Positions 1-7,706 are shown, counted from the stretch's first letter. The stretch is DNA of 30,464 bases from Spirochaetaceae bacterium (GCA_026710565.1 JAPOQV010000640.1:1-30464); one strand, 5' to 3'. The notes: generated from the sequence alone by a model not told the origin. Program-made: numbers and translations.

Positions 1-2
1 CC

Positions 3-80
3 GAGCACTGGAATACCTGGCACGCCTACAACGTGCTCTTCAATAATTTCGACATGGAGCCCGCCCACCCAGAAGGCTGA
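3..80 (+). CDS. C-terminal tail of an unidentified protein (5' end outside window)
   Basis: An open frame enters from the left edge and ends at a TGA at 78-80, giving about 25 residues rich in Trp, His, Asn and Phe (it begins EHWNTWHAYNV). I do not recognise the family. Immediately downstream, in another frame, positions 83-127 encode WLFVYDAELDAFVPR and a stop. That also reads like a natural protein C-terminus. The true gene may therefore run to about 127 with a frameshift near 70-85, either a real mutation or a sequencing error. Too little is visible to choose between the two. Confidence 0.3.
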   Translation, partial: EHWNTWHAYNVLFNNFDMEPAHPEG

Positions 81-130
81 CCTGGCTCTTCGTCTACGAC
101 GCGGAGTTGGACGCCTTCGTTCCCCGCTGA

Positions 131-180
131 CCAGTGCCGGCCGGCGCTGGCGTTCAAACCGCGCGGTGGAAGCGTCGACA
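131..180. repeat. Left copy of a 50-bp imperfect direct repeat (partner at 30200-30249)
   Basis: By eye, 42 of 50 positions match 30200-30249 in the same orientation. In the right copy the repeat contains the last codons (RRFHRAA) and stop of a minus-strand NIPSNAP-like gene. The left copy keeps the same reading (RRFHRAV then TGA on the minus strand), but an in-frame TAA lies a few codons upstream, so it is only a tail remnant. It ends just before the stop codon of the lyase gene at 191. Confidence 0.6.
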
Positions 181-190
181 CGATTACTTC

Positions 191-1138
191 TCAGTCGATG
201 AGACCGCACTGGCGAGCCCGGTCGAGGGTCACTTGGAACAGTCGCGTGGTGGCGGCGTCGATCATCATCCCGTTGAAGTTCGCCGCGCCCTCGCCTTGTG
301 CCTCAGCGGTAGCGACCGCATCGATGGCGCCCTGTGCCTCAGCGATCTCGTCCTCGGTGGGAGCGAAGACCCGATTGGCGATCTCGATCTGGCTGGGGTG
401 GATACACCACTTGCCGAGGCCGCCGATCATCGAGAACGTTGCCGCGCTTCGCTCGTATCCCGTGGGGTTGGCGAAGTTGGCATAGGGACCGTCGATGGCG
501 TCGATGCCGGCAGAACGACAGGCAACCACCAGGCGATGCCGGGCGTAGTGCCACACATCGCCCGGGTAGCGGAGTGCCTTCTCTCCGTCGGTCACGCCGA
601 TGTGGCCGAGGCGCATGCCCTGGCTGGCCGACAAATCGCCGACGCCGAGCGCGAGTGCTTCTAGTCGGGGGCTGCATTGTGCGATCTCGTCGACCGTTTG
701 CAGTGCCTCGACCTCCTCGACGAGACATTCGATTCCGATGCGGCCGACCTCGAGTCCGAGCTTGAGCTCGAGCTGCGTGAGCATGTCGTCGACGAACCAG
801 ACCTCGCGGGGCCCCTTGATCTTCGGAACCATGATCACGTCGATGTTGGCGCCCGCTCCGGTGACGACCTCGGCGATGTCATCGTGGCACCACTGCGTGT
901 CGACGCTGTTGATGCGGTAGGAGCGGATTTTGGTACCCCAGTCCAGCTCGTTGAGGCCGGCGATGATGTTCTTTCGAGCGCCGACTTTGGCAGACGGAGC
1001 GACCGCGTCCTCGAGGTCAAGAAATACCATGTCGGCGTCGCTCTGCGCCGCCTTGCCAATCATCTTGGGGGAGTGGCCCGGAGTCGAGAGCTCAGATCGC
1101 CGGATACGGTCGATCTTCTGTCGCTCGTAGCTGGTCAT
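191..1138 (-). CDS. HpcH/HpaI (CitE-like) aldolase/lyase, probable citramalyl-CoA or beta-methylmalyl-CoA lyase
   Basis: This 315-residue protein belongs to the HpcH/HpaI aldolase / citrate lyase beta-subunit family, cytoplasmic Mg-dependent lyases that split malyl-CoA-type thioesters. The N-terminal motif TPGHSPKMIGKA is followed by DMVFLDLEDAVAPSAK, then a barrel-strand arginine in YRINS, VPKIKGPREV, an acidic IECLVEEVEAL segment and ALGVGDLSAS near the metal site. The C-terminal part carries WCIHPSQI, typical of the family. The frame is open further upstream, but MTSYERQK is chosen because the family motif starts about 20 residues later and longer versions would run through the divergent promoter region. 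It diverges from a MaoC/ACAD/CoA-transferase operon that would supply its substrate. The family is certain. The exact substrate (citramalyl-CoA, beta-methylmalyl-CoA or another) is inferred from the neighbours. Confidence 0.88.
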   Translation of the reverse strand: MTSYERQKIDRIRRSELSTPGHSPKMIGKAAQSDADMVFLDLEDAVAPSAKVGARKNIIAGLNELDWGTKIRSYRINSVDTQWCHDDIAEVVTGAGANIDVIMVPKIKGPREVWFVDDMLTQLELKLGLEVGRIGIECLVEEVEALQTVDEIAQCSPRLEALALGVGDLSASQGMRLGHIGVTDGEKALRYPGDVWHYARHRLVVACRSAGIDAIDGPYANFANPTGYERSAATFSMIGGLGKWCIHPSQIEIANRVFAPTEDEIAEAQGAIDAVATAEAQGEGAANFNGMMIDAATTRLFQVTLDRARQCGLID

Positions 1139-1224
1139 TGGTGATGATCCCTGGTTGGTGTGCTCGCTGCGCCCGCCGGCAGCCCGCCGGGTCTGGACCC
1201 TCACCCTAAAAGATTGTTGGCTGC

Positions 1225-1254
1225 TCGACAAGTTTTCTGTTTGTTGGCTAGTGT
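1225..1254 (+). promoter_or_regulatory. Candidate promoter for the MaoC-ACAD-CoA transferase operon
   Basis: A TCGACA hexamer (1225-1230) and TAGTGT (1249-1254), separated by 18 nt, resemble a housekeeping -35/-10 pair in an AT-richer patch of the 124-nt divergent intergenic region. The -10 lies only 8 nt upstream of the ATG at 1263, and no Shine-Dalgarno sequence precedes that ATG. This suggests a leaderless transcript, which is common in actinobacteria. A 9-bp direct repeat TTGTTGGCT at 1214-1222 and 1241-1249 overlaps the region and could be a regulator site. Confidence 0.35.
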
Positions 1255-1262
1255 TGTGGTCG

Positions 1263-1772
1263 ATGGGCGACGAGATCGACTTCGATGCTTTCCCGATTGC
1301 GCGGAAAGGCAACCAGTTCCAGGACTTCACCCCGGGGAACGTGTTCGTCCATCACTGGGGTCGGACCGTCACCGACGGCGACAACGCACTCTTCTCGACA
1401 GCCATGTGCAACTGGAATCCGATGCATCTCAACGCCGAGTACGCCCGGGCACACGGCCATGACGATGTCGTGGTCAACCCGATGTTCGTTCTGTGTACCG
1501 TCGTTGGGCTCTCGGTCGAAGATCTCAGCGAGGTCGGCGGCCCGTTCTTGGGCATGGAGGACGTCACCTTCCATCGGCCGGTGCATCCGGGAGACACGAT
1601 CACCGCCTCGTCGACGGTGGTTGAGGCTCGTGAGTCGGACAGCCGGCCGCATATTGGCATCGTGACCTGGCACACCGAGGCTCACAATCAACGCGGTGAG
1701 CTCATCGTCGACTATCGGCGGACCAATTTCGTCGCCAAGCGGCGCGAGCCCAAGCCTGCGGCGGCCAGCTGA
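1263..1772 (+). CDS. MaoC-family acyl-CoA hydratase (mesaconyl/itaconyl-CoA hydratase-like), copy 1
   Basis: A 169-residue single-hotdog protein of the MaoC dehydratase family, which adds water across the double bond of enoyl-CoA esters in the cytoplasm. Near residues 35-60 the sequence reads RTVTDGDNALF and then NWNPMHLNAEYA. It keeps the conserved H of the hydratase-2 motif but has Asn where classical R-hydratases have Asp. As I recall the family, this N-x4-H form fits the mesaconyl/itaconyl-CoA hydratase branch. The later strand DVTFHRPVHPGDTI is also characteristic. ATG at 1263 is preferred over an upstream start, since the upstream peptide is unlike the family and crosses the promoter. 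Its TGA overlaps the next ATG by one base (TGATG), implying translational coupling with the ACAD. The substrate is inferred. Confidence 0.85.
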   Translation: MGDEIDFDAFPIARKGNQFQDFTPGNVFVHHWGRTVTDGDNALFSTAMCNWNPMHLNAEYARAHGHDDVVVNPMFVLCTVVGLSVEDLSEVGGPFLGMEDVTFHRPVHPGDTITASSTVVEARESDSRPHIGIVTWHTEAHNQRGELIVDYRRTNFVAKRREPKPAAAS

Positions 1773-3034
1773 TGCCCCGGCAGATCGTGGACCCTCGGCC
1801 GCCAATTCCTGCGCCGTACCGCACCGATGAGCGGGTCGCCATCCAGGAGATGGCCCGCGAATTCACTATGGACAAGGTGCTACCTGCCGCCAACGAACTC
1901 GACTCCGAGCAGGGGATGATCCCCGATGAGCTCCGCCGCGAGATGGGCGAACTCGGCTTCTTCGGCATCACCGTGCCCGAGAAGTACGACGGCCTCGGCC
2001 TGGGAGTGTTCGAATACGCGCTCGTCACCGAGGAACTCGCCCGTGGCTGGATGAGCGTGGCCAGCATCATCGCTCGCTCCGGCATGGCGGCGACGCTCGA
2101 TCGGGCGCAAAGGGAGAAGTATTACCCGCTAGCCGCGCGAGGTGAGTGGCTCGGGAGTTTCGCCATGTCCGAGCCCGACGCGGGATCCGACATCGCGTCG
2201 GTGCGCACGCGTGCTGACAAGGTCGATGGTGGCTGGGTGCTGAACGGTCAGAAGATGTGGTGCACATTCGCCGATCAGTCGGACGCGATTCTGGTCGTTG
2301 CGCGAACCACGCCGTACGACCCGGACAACAGGCACAAGGGCATCAGCCGATTCATCGTCCACAAACGGCCCGGTGAGTTTCCCGATGGCTGCACGGGCAA
2401 CCCGATCCGCAAGATCGGCTACCACGGTTGGCACACCTTCGACCTGTCGTTCGTCGACTGCTTCGTCCCCGACGACGGCCTGATCGGCTACGAGCGTCAA
2501 CAGGCTGTGACGAACCAATCAGGCAAGAAGCAGCCGAATCATGCCGGCAACGATGGGTTCATTCGGACGGCCAAGGGCATGACCATCCCCCGCATCCACA
2601 CCGCTGCCCGGTCGATCGGACTGGCACGGGGGGCGCTGGAAGACTCAATCGCCTACGTCCAACAGCGTGAGCAGTTCGGGCGTCCGATCGGTGACTTCCA
2701 GGTCACCCGATTCAAGATCGCCAAGATGGCCGCAGACATCGAGTCGTGCCGAGCGCTCATGTATCAGGTCGCGGCCAACTCCGACATGGGTGGCTACGAC
2801 AACGCGACCTCGCCGGGCATGGAGGGCGCGATGGTCAAGTACCTTGCCTCGGAGATGTCTGAGCGGGTAACCAGCGAAGCGCTCCAGATCCACGGGGGAG
2901 CGGGCTACACCACCGACTTCCCGATCGAGCGCTACTGGCGAGACGCTCGACTCACCAAGATCTTCGAAGGTACGAGCGAGATCATGTTGCGCCTTGTGTC
3001 GGATTGTCTCCTTCCTCCCACGCCCCACCGCTGA
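1772..3034 (+). CDS. Acyl-CoA dehydrogenase with canonical C-terminal catalytic Glu
   Basis: A 420-residue FAD-dependent acyl-CoA dehydrogenase that makes the alpha,beta double bond of an acyl-CoA and passes electrons to ETF. It has the N-terminal helical domain, FAMSEPDAGSDIAS in the beta domain, QREQFGRPIGDFQ for FAD contact, QIHGGAGY, and IFEGTSEIM. The Glu in the last motif (about residue 399) matches the catalytic base of medium-chain enzymes. An insertion at about residues 240-268, rich in Gln, Asn and Lys, lies just before GMTIPRIHTAARS and is longer than usual, so the active-site surroundings may differ. It is the only one of five ACADs in the window with this canonical Glu. Between two mesaconyl-type MaoC genes and near a lyase, a methylsuccinyl-CoA or similar substrate is plausible but unproven. 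Confidence 0.9.
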   Translation: MPRQIVDPRPPIPAPYRTDERVAIQEMAREFTMDKVLPAANELDSEQGMIPDELRREMGELGFFGITVPEKYDGLGLGVFEYALVTEELARGWMSVASIIARSGMAATLDRAQREKYYPLAARGEWLGSFAMSEPDAGSDIASVRTRADKVDGGWVLNGQKMWCTFADQSDAILVVARTTPYDPDNRHKGISRFIVHKRPGEFPDGCTGNPIRKIGYHGWHTFDLSFVDCFVPDDGLIGYERQQAVTNQSGKKQPNHAGNDGFIRTAKGMTIPRIHTAARSIGLARGALEDSIAYVQQREQFGRPIGDFQVTRFKIAKMAADIESCRALMYQVAANSDMGGYDNATSPGMEGAMVKYLASEMSERVTSEALQIHGGAGYTTDFPIERYWRDARLTKIFEGTSEIMLRLVSDCLLPPTPHR

Positions 3035-3095
3035 GGCCCACGATGGAACTCTGGCGCAACACCACGGCACGACAGAACAAGGCGGTAATCGCAAC

Positions 3096-3608
3096 ATGAC
3101 CCCCAGCGACATCACGAGCGGCGCGCTCACGGGTGACGGAAACTGGTTCGAAGACTTCGCCGTCGGCCAGCGCATGCGGCACTTCCGCTCGGCCACCGTC
3201 GACGAGGTGGAGAACAACTACATCTCGAAGCAAGTGATGAACACGGCACAAGGACACTGGAACGAGGAAGCGTTGCGCGGGTCGCATCTCGGCAACGGCC
3301 GCTTGGTCTTCGGCCTCATCACCGGCTCGATGACCGTCGGGCTCGCCAGCCAGGACACCGCGGAGAACGCCCTCGCCGAGCTCGGCCTCGACAACGTGCG
3401 GTTCAAGAAGCCGGTGCACCACGGCGACACCATCACGGCCTACACGGAGGTCTTGGCGATCGACGAGTCGCCGGACCGCGACGATGCCGGCATCGTGCGG
3501 TTCAAGCACTGGGGTCGCAACCAGCACGGCGACGTCGTTTGCGAACTCGAACGCCTGGTGCTGATCAAGCGGAGACGGGCGTGGACGTTGGACGGACCGA
3601 CGCGATGA
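3096..3608 (+). CDS. MaoC-family acyl-CoA hydratase, copy 2
   Basis: A second single-hotdog MaoC protein, 170 residues. It begins with an NWFEDFAVGQRMRH entry motif, then carries NTAQGHWNEEA (again Asn-x4-His), RLVFGLITGSMTVGLASQD and VRFKKPVHHGDTITAYTEV. These resemble mesaconyl-CoA / beta-methylmalyl-CoA dehydratase-type MaoC proteins. The start is ATG 3096, preceded by AAGGCGGT. The frame is open upstream but would overlap the ACAD. Its stop overlaps the next start (ATGA). It could act alone, as the hydratase partner of the divergent lyase, or as a heteromer with copy 1, as MaoC pairs do in steroid catabolism. The sequence does not distinguish these options. Confidence 0.85.
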   Translation: MTPSDITSGALTGDGNWFEDFAVGQRMRHFRSATVDEVENNYISKQVMNTAQGHWNEEALRGSHLGNGRLVFGLITGSMTVGLASQDTAENALAELGLDNVRFKKPVHHGDTITAYTEVLAIDESPDRDDAGIVRFKHWGRNQHGDVVCELERLVLIKRRRAWTLDGPTR

Positions 3609-4840
3609 GCGATCGCGCCGCTGACCACACACGAGGCCACGAGGTCGCCGCGCCGATGCGCACAGACCGCACCGGACCACTCACCGACGTTCGAGTGGTA
3701 GATCTCACGCAGGCGCTCGCCGGCCCCTATTGCACCATGATTCTTGCCGACATGGGCGCTGACGTGATCAAGGTCGAGTCGCCGAACGGGGACTTGCCAC
3801 GATTCAGTCCCCCGCATCATGAGGACGACACCGAAAAGTACTTCGGCGGCTACTTCGCGAGCATCAACCGGAACAAGCGCGGGATCGTGATCGACCTCAA
3901 GGCCCCGGAGGGAGTCGAGACGCTGTTTCGACTCCTCGAAGGGGCCGACGTGCTGGTCGAGAACTTCAAAGCTGGGGTGATGGACCGCCATGGACTGTCG
4001 TGGGAGCTGCTTAACAAGCGCTTCCCGTCACTGGTGTATGCGACGATCCGAGGCTTCGGCGACCCCCGCAGTGGCGAGAGTCCGCAGGCCGACTGGCCTG
4101 CATTCGACGTCGTGGCCCAGGCCGCCGGAGGTTTGGTGAGTTGCACTGGCTCCGATGAGAGTGAGCGAGTCACCGCTGGGCCATCGATCGGCGACATCTA
4201 CCCGGCCACCATGTGTGCGGTCGGCATCCTCGGCGCCCTCCATCACGCTCGTCGCACAGGCGAAGGCCAGTTCGTGGACGTCGCGATGGTCGACGCGGTC
4301 ATGGCGCTGTGTGAGTCAGTCACCTGGCGCTACTCCTACACCGGCGAGGTTCAGGCACCGAGAGGCACCGAGCATCCATCGCTGTCACCGTTCAACATCT
4401 ACCCGACTGCCGACGGGCTTTGTGCAATCGCATCGCTGACGCACCCGCAGTGGGCGTTCATGTGCGACGTGCTCGATCGACCCGATCTGATCGACGACGA
4501 CCGCACCCGAACAAGCCGTCGTCGCAGCGACAACCGCGACTTCGTCAACGCCTTGATGGAGGAGTGGACTGAGGCCCACACCACCGCCGAGATCGTCGAA
4601 CTGCTCGGAGGCCATGTACCGGTCGGCCCGGTCAACAACGGCCCGGACCTCTTTGCCTCCGAGCATGTCCGAGCAAGGGAGATGCTCGTAGCCGTCGAGC
4701 ACCCGGGTTCGCAGCGCCCCGCGGTACTGCCCAACACCCCGCTGCGGTTCAGTGCAACCGAAGCCGGCATCTATCGACGTCCACCGATGCTCGACGAGCA
4801 CCGCGACGAGATCCTCGCAGAGCTGGAGGAATCCCAGTGA
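3605..4840 (+). CDS. CaiB/BaiF family III CoA-transferase
   Basis: A 411-residue family III CoA-transferase that moves CoA between carboxylic acids through an aspartyl-CoA intermediate. Motifs in order are VVDLTQALAGPYCTMILADMGADVIKVE, a SINRNKRGIVIDLK segment, VENFKAGVMDRHGL, and PSIGDIYPATMCAVGILGAL. The Asp in GDIYPA (about residue 197) is the expected catalytic Asp. The start at 3605 gives a 4-nt overlap with the preceding stop; a later Met at 3656 would remove a 17-residue leader with no family similarity, so it remains possible. In an operon with two MaoC proteins and an ACAD, and beside a CitE-like lyase, it would activate the entering acid with succinyl-CoA or a similar donor. The family is clear; the acid is unknown. 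Confidence 0.92.
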   Translation: MSDRAADHTRGHEVAAPMRTDRTGPLTDVRVVDLTQALAGPYCTMILADMGADVIKVESPNGDLPRFSPPHHEDDTEKYFGGYFASINRNKRGIVIDLKAPEGVETLFRLLEGADVLVENFKAGVMDRHGLSWELLNKRFPSLVYATIRGFGDPRSGESPQADWPAFDVVAQAAGGLVSCTGSDESERVTAGPSIGDIYPATMCAVGILGALHHARRTGEGQFVDVAMVDAVMALCESVTWRYSYTGEVQAPRGTEHPSLSPFNIYPTADGLCAIASLTHPQWAFMCDVLDRPDLIDDDRTRTSRRRSDNRDFVNALMEEWTEAHTTAEIVELLGGHVPVGPVNNGPDLFASEHVRAREMLVAVEHPGSQRPAVLPNTPLRFSATEAGIYRRPPMLDEHRDEILAELEESQ

Positions 4841-6147
4841 ATGCACCCGAACAGACGACACTGGCACCGGTACTGCCGAGCCAGGAAGTGTTCTTCGCTC
4901 GCTGCGCTTCCGATCCTGAACTCGGATTGGCGATCCGCCACTGGACCGGGGGGCTGCGTTTCGAATCTGAATCGGCCACGATCGGGTTCTCGGTGACCGA
5001 CGGATCGATCACCGCCCAGGTTCCGATGCCCGGCGAGGGGGTCATCTCGGTCGCTGGTCCCTCAGAGCACTGGCAGTCGCTCAGTCAGGCTACGCCTCCG
5101 CCGTTCGCACAGATCTCGGTCCTAGTGGAGCTCGGCAAGCGCGGTCTGGATCGGTCAATGACCGATCCGACACTGTGGTGGCAGTACCTTCCGGCTGTGG
5201 AACGGGCATCCGAGCTGCTCCGAGTCCCGGGCGGACAGCGAGCGGCCTGCCGCCTCGAGGTCGGCCCGTCGAGGAGTGACAGTCCTGTCGGCGGCTACCT
5301 CCACATCGATTTGGAAACGCCGGAGGGAACCGTCGATCACCGGATCTTCTACGAGACCGCTGGCGAAGGCATTCCGCTCCTGCTTCAACACACTGCTGGC
5401 GCGCAGAGCGTGCAGTGGCGGCATCTGTTCGAGATGCCCGAGATCACGGATCGCTTTCGACTGGTCGCCTATGACCTTCCGTTCCATGGCAAATCGATTC
5501 CGCCCATCGACCAGCGATGGTGGGAGCAGGAGTACCGGCTCGAGGGCGCCCTGCTCCGCCAGATCCCCGTGGCAATCGCGTCGGCGCTGAACCTCGGGCA
5601 ACCGGTCTTCATGGGGTGTTCGGTCGGCGGATTGTTGGCGCTCGACCTTGCGCTGCACCATCCCGACGTGTTCTCGGCCGTGATCTCTCTGGAGGGAGCG
5701 CTTCACATCGGTGGCCCGTGGGACGGCCTGCTCGGTCTGTGGCACCCCCAAGTCAGCAATCAGTCTAAGGCGAGGATGATGGAGTCCATGTGTGCTCCCA
5801 CGTCCCCCGAGGCCTATGTCAAAGAGGTCTCGCAGGTCTACTCGGCGGGTTGGCCCCCAGTATTCCTCGGCGACCTCTGGTACTACATGGTCGACTTCGA
5901 CCTCCGCGAGCGAGCCTCCGAAATCGACACCGACCAGGTGGCGGTCCACATCCTGAACGGCGAATACGACTGGAGCGGAACCGTGCGGGGCGGGCGCGCC
6001 GCCCATGAGGCGATCGCGGGATCGACTCACACGGTCATGGCCAAGGTGGGCCACTTCCCGATGCAGGAGAACCCGACGGCGTTCGCCGAGTATCTGCTGC
6101 CGGTGCTCGACCAGATCTCCGCGTCGCGCTCGGAGGGTTCTGTGTGA
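4837..6147 (+). CDS. Alpha/beta hydrolase with an extra N-terminal (SCP2-like?) domain
   Basis: This 436-residue protein starts at a GTG overlapping the previous TGA by 4 nt. The C-terminal part (about 160-430) is an alpha/beta hydrolase: FYETAGEGIPLLLQHTAG, a nucleophile elbow GCSVGG with Ser about 262, NGEYDWSG with Asp about 378, and KVGHFPMQENP with His about 406, forming a full triad. The first 150 residues are not part of the usual hydrolase fold. A hydrophobic strand pattern followed by GPSEHWQSL weakly resembles SCP2-type lipid-binding domains, but I cannot confirm this. It may cleave an ester, thioester or C-C bond of a pathway intermediate. It sits between the CoA-transferase and tetR in the same operon. 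The hydrolase call is secure; the substrate and N-terminal domain identity are not. Confidence 0.82.
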   Translation: MNAPEQTTLAPVLPSQEVFFARCASDPELGLAIRHWTGGLRFESESATIGFSVTDGSITAQVPMPGEGVISVAGPSEHWQSLSQATPPPFAQISVLVELGKRGLDRSMTDPTLWWQYLPAVERASELLRVPGGQRAACRLEVGPSRSDSPVGGYLHIDLETPEGTVDHRIFYETAGEGIPLLLQHTAGAQSVQWRHLFEMPEITDRFRLVAYDLPFHGKSIPPIDQRWWEQEYRLEGALLRQIPVAIASALNLGQPVFMGCSVGGLLALDLALHHPDVFSAVISLEGALHIGGPWDGLLGLWHPQVSNQSKARMMESMCAPTSPEAYVKEVSQVYSAGWPPVFLGDLWYYMVDFDLRERASEIDTDQVAVHILNGEYDWSGTVRGGRAAHEAIAGSTHTVMAKVGHFPMQENPTAFAEYLLPVLDQISASRSEGSV

Positions 6148-6776
6148 GCGAGGAACCGCCCAAGAACAAGCAACAGGAGCGAACCGAGCGCTCAACCAAC
6201 GCCTTGCTCGAGGCTGCCTCTGATCTGATCGTGGAGGGTGGCTTCGAAGCGCTCACTTTCGCCGCCATCGGTGAACGCTCCGGATACAGCCGCGGGATGG
6301 TGAGCGCCCGGTTCGGCAACAAGGACGGACTCATCGATGCGCTCATCGAACGCATCGTGACGAGGTGGAGCCATCGCAACGTCATTCCTCTCACCAAAGG
6401 TCGCTCGGGTCTCGACGGCGCGATGACGCTGCTCGACGCCATCAAGGCGCAGGCTGCGAAAGACCCGCGCGGTCTTCGGGTGCTCTACTCGCTCATGTTC
6501 GAAGCCGTCGGCTCCACGGACGAGATGGTGCTTCGCTTTGCCAAGTTCCACGAAGGGATGCGGGCCGACTTTGCGCGCTTTGTACGGCGGGGCCAAAGCG
6601 ACGGCTCGATCCGCAAGGGACCATCTCCCGAACGCGAAGCCGAACTCCTCGTCGCCGGGTTACGGGGAATCGGCTATCAGTGGCTTCTCGAGCCTGGATC
6701 TTTTGATCCCGTCAAAGCGCTCGCCTACTTGCGCGTGACCACACGAGAACGGCTCGTCGCCGACACCAACGCCTGA
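6144..6776 (+). CDS. TetR-family transcriptional regulator (operon-terminal)
   Basis: A 210-residue TetR-type repressor. The N-terminal helix-turn-helix (about 15-62) reads ALLEAASDLIVEGGFEALTF, then AAIGERSGYSRGMVSARFGNKDGLIDALIE. The C-terminal ligand domain is all-helical and shows no family-specific motif I recognise. It starts at a GTG with a 4-nt overlap (GTGA) on the hydrolase gene and is the last gene of the operon. Autoregulation of that operon and of the divergent lyase through the 1139-1262 region is likely. The effector is probably a CoA ester or the operon's substrate, but this is inference. A hairpin follows the stop. Confidence 0.9.
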   Translation: MSEEPPKNKQQERTERSTNALLEAASDLIVEGGFEALTFAAIGERSGYSRGMVSARFGNKDGLIDALIERIVTRWSHRNVIPLTKGRSGLDGAMTLLDAIKAQAAKDPRGLRVLYSLMFEAVGSTDEMVLRFAKFHEGMRADFARFVRRGQSDGSIRKGPSPEREAELLVAGLRGIGYQWLLEPGSFDPVKALAYLRVTTRERLVADTNA

Positions 6777-6811
6777 TGTGCTGAAGAGGTGCCCGCGGGA
6801 GTTTGGGTCGC

Positions 6812-6839
6812 GACTCGACGAGGCGGCCCCGCCCGAGTC
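6812..6839. terminator. Candidate bidirectional hairpin between convergent tetR and SDR genes
   Basis: GACTCG (6812-6817) pairs with CGAGTC (6834-6839), with an inner GGCG/CGCC stem. It lies between two convergent genes and touches the SDR stop codon. There is no T-tract, so it is at best a weak or Rho-assisted terminator. Confidence 0.35.
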
Positions 6840-7671
6840 AGCGCCCCGGTGGGCGATGATGGCGAATCGGCCGCTCCATACGGGCGAACTCCGGCCACAT
6901 CGACCAGGGTCGCCCGGCAGCCATGCCACCGTCGACCACGAACTCCTGGCCGGTGATCCACTGCGACTCGTCGCTGGCCAGGAACAGTGCCATGTTCGCG
7001 ACGTCGGCCGGTTCGCCGACCCGGCCGAGCAACTGGTTGGTGGCCTCGGCGTCGCGAATTTGCTGGATCTGCTCCTCGCTCGCCGACGGGCGGCCGGTGG
7101 CGAGGGGAGTGGCGACGAAACCCGGGCAGATCGCATTAACCCGGACGTTGTGCTCACCGAGCTCAAGCGCCACCGACTTCGTGAGATGGATCACGGCGCA
7201 CTTGGCCACGCTGTAGAGGTGGGCGCCGTATCCGGCCTGCAGTCCGGCCACGCTTGCGTTGGAGATGATCGATCCGGAGCCCTGGGCCGACATGACCGGA
7301 GAAGCGTGCTTCAGGCCGAGAAACACGCTCTTCAGCAGGACGTCCATCGTCAGGTCATAGTCGTCGACCGTCGTCTTGGCGATCGGGCCGAGGGCCCCGC
7401 CGAAGCCGGCATTGTTGAACAGGCAATCGAGGCGGCCCCAGCGATCGGTGGCCTCGGCCACCATGGCCGCCACCTGCTCCTCCTGGCTCACATCGGTCTG
7501 GAGGAAGACGGCCGCGTCGCCCATCTCGGCCGCTAGCGCCTCGCCCTTCTCCGCGTCGAGGTCGCTGATGAGAACCCGCGCTCCCTCCTCAACGAACCTG
7601 CGTGTCGTGCCTGCGCCGATACCGCTGGCGCCCCCCGTGATGATCGCGACCTTGTCGTCGAGTCGTCCCAT
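6838..7671 (-). CDS. Short-chain dehydrogenase/reductase (SDR)
   Basis: A 277-residue classical SDR oxidising or reducing a hydroxyl/keto group with NAD(P). It has TGGASGIG (about 12-19) for cofactor binding, an acidic SDLD segment after the second strand that favours NAD, NNAG (about 90), a catalytic Ser in SIISNASVAG, YSVAK with Tyr and Lys, and NAICPGFVATPLA. The C-terminus extends past the usual ITGQEFVVDGG end by about 25 residues rich in Trp, Arg, His and Pro. The start ATG is preceded by GGGCGAGG. It is convergent with tetR and diverges from the amidohydrolase gene across a 176-nt intergenic region. The substrate cannot be read from the sequence. It could supply the 3-hydroxyacyl-CoA dehydrogenase step that is otherwise missing here. 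Confidence 0.9.
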   Translation of the reverse strand: MGRLDDKVAIITGGASGIGAGTTRRFVEEGARVLISDLDAEKGEALAAEMGDAAVFLQTDVSQEEQVAAMVAEATDRWGRLDCLFNNAGFGGALGPIAKTTVDDYDLTMDVLLKSVFLGLKHASPVMSAQGSGSIISNASVAGLQAGYGAHLYSVAKCAVIHLTKSVALELGEHNVRVNAICPGFVATPLATGRPSASEEQIQQIRDAEATNQLLGRVGEPADVANMALFLASDESQWITGQEFVVDGGMAAGRPWSMWPEFARMERPIRHHRPPGR

Positions 7672-7678
7672 CCTCGCC

Positions 7679-7706
7679 CTTTGTTGATGAGTAATTGTTC
7701 ACAAAG
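7679..7706. promoter_or_regulatory. Inverted repeat in the SDR/amidohydrolase divergent region, candidate operator
   Basis: CTTTGT (7679-7684) and ACAAAG (7701-7706) form inverted arms. Nested at the right arm is TTGTTCACAA (7695-7704), arms TTGT/ACAA around two bases. The site starts 8 nt upstream of the SDR start. It could be bound by the TetR at 9596-10183, the nearest regulator on the divergent side. The arms are short, so chance is possible. The rest of the 176-nt region shows no other clear site. Confidence 0.25.

Noticed and set aside
1155..1262. Upstream extension of the first MaoC gene to 1155
   Set aside because: The added 36 residues do not resemble the family and would cover the candidate promoter; ATG 1263 fits the family start.
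1139..1330. Upstream extension of the lyase gene to 1330
   Set aside because: The extra 64 residues are unlike the family, cross the divergent promoter and overlap the MaoC gene.
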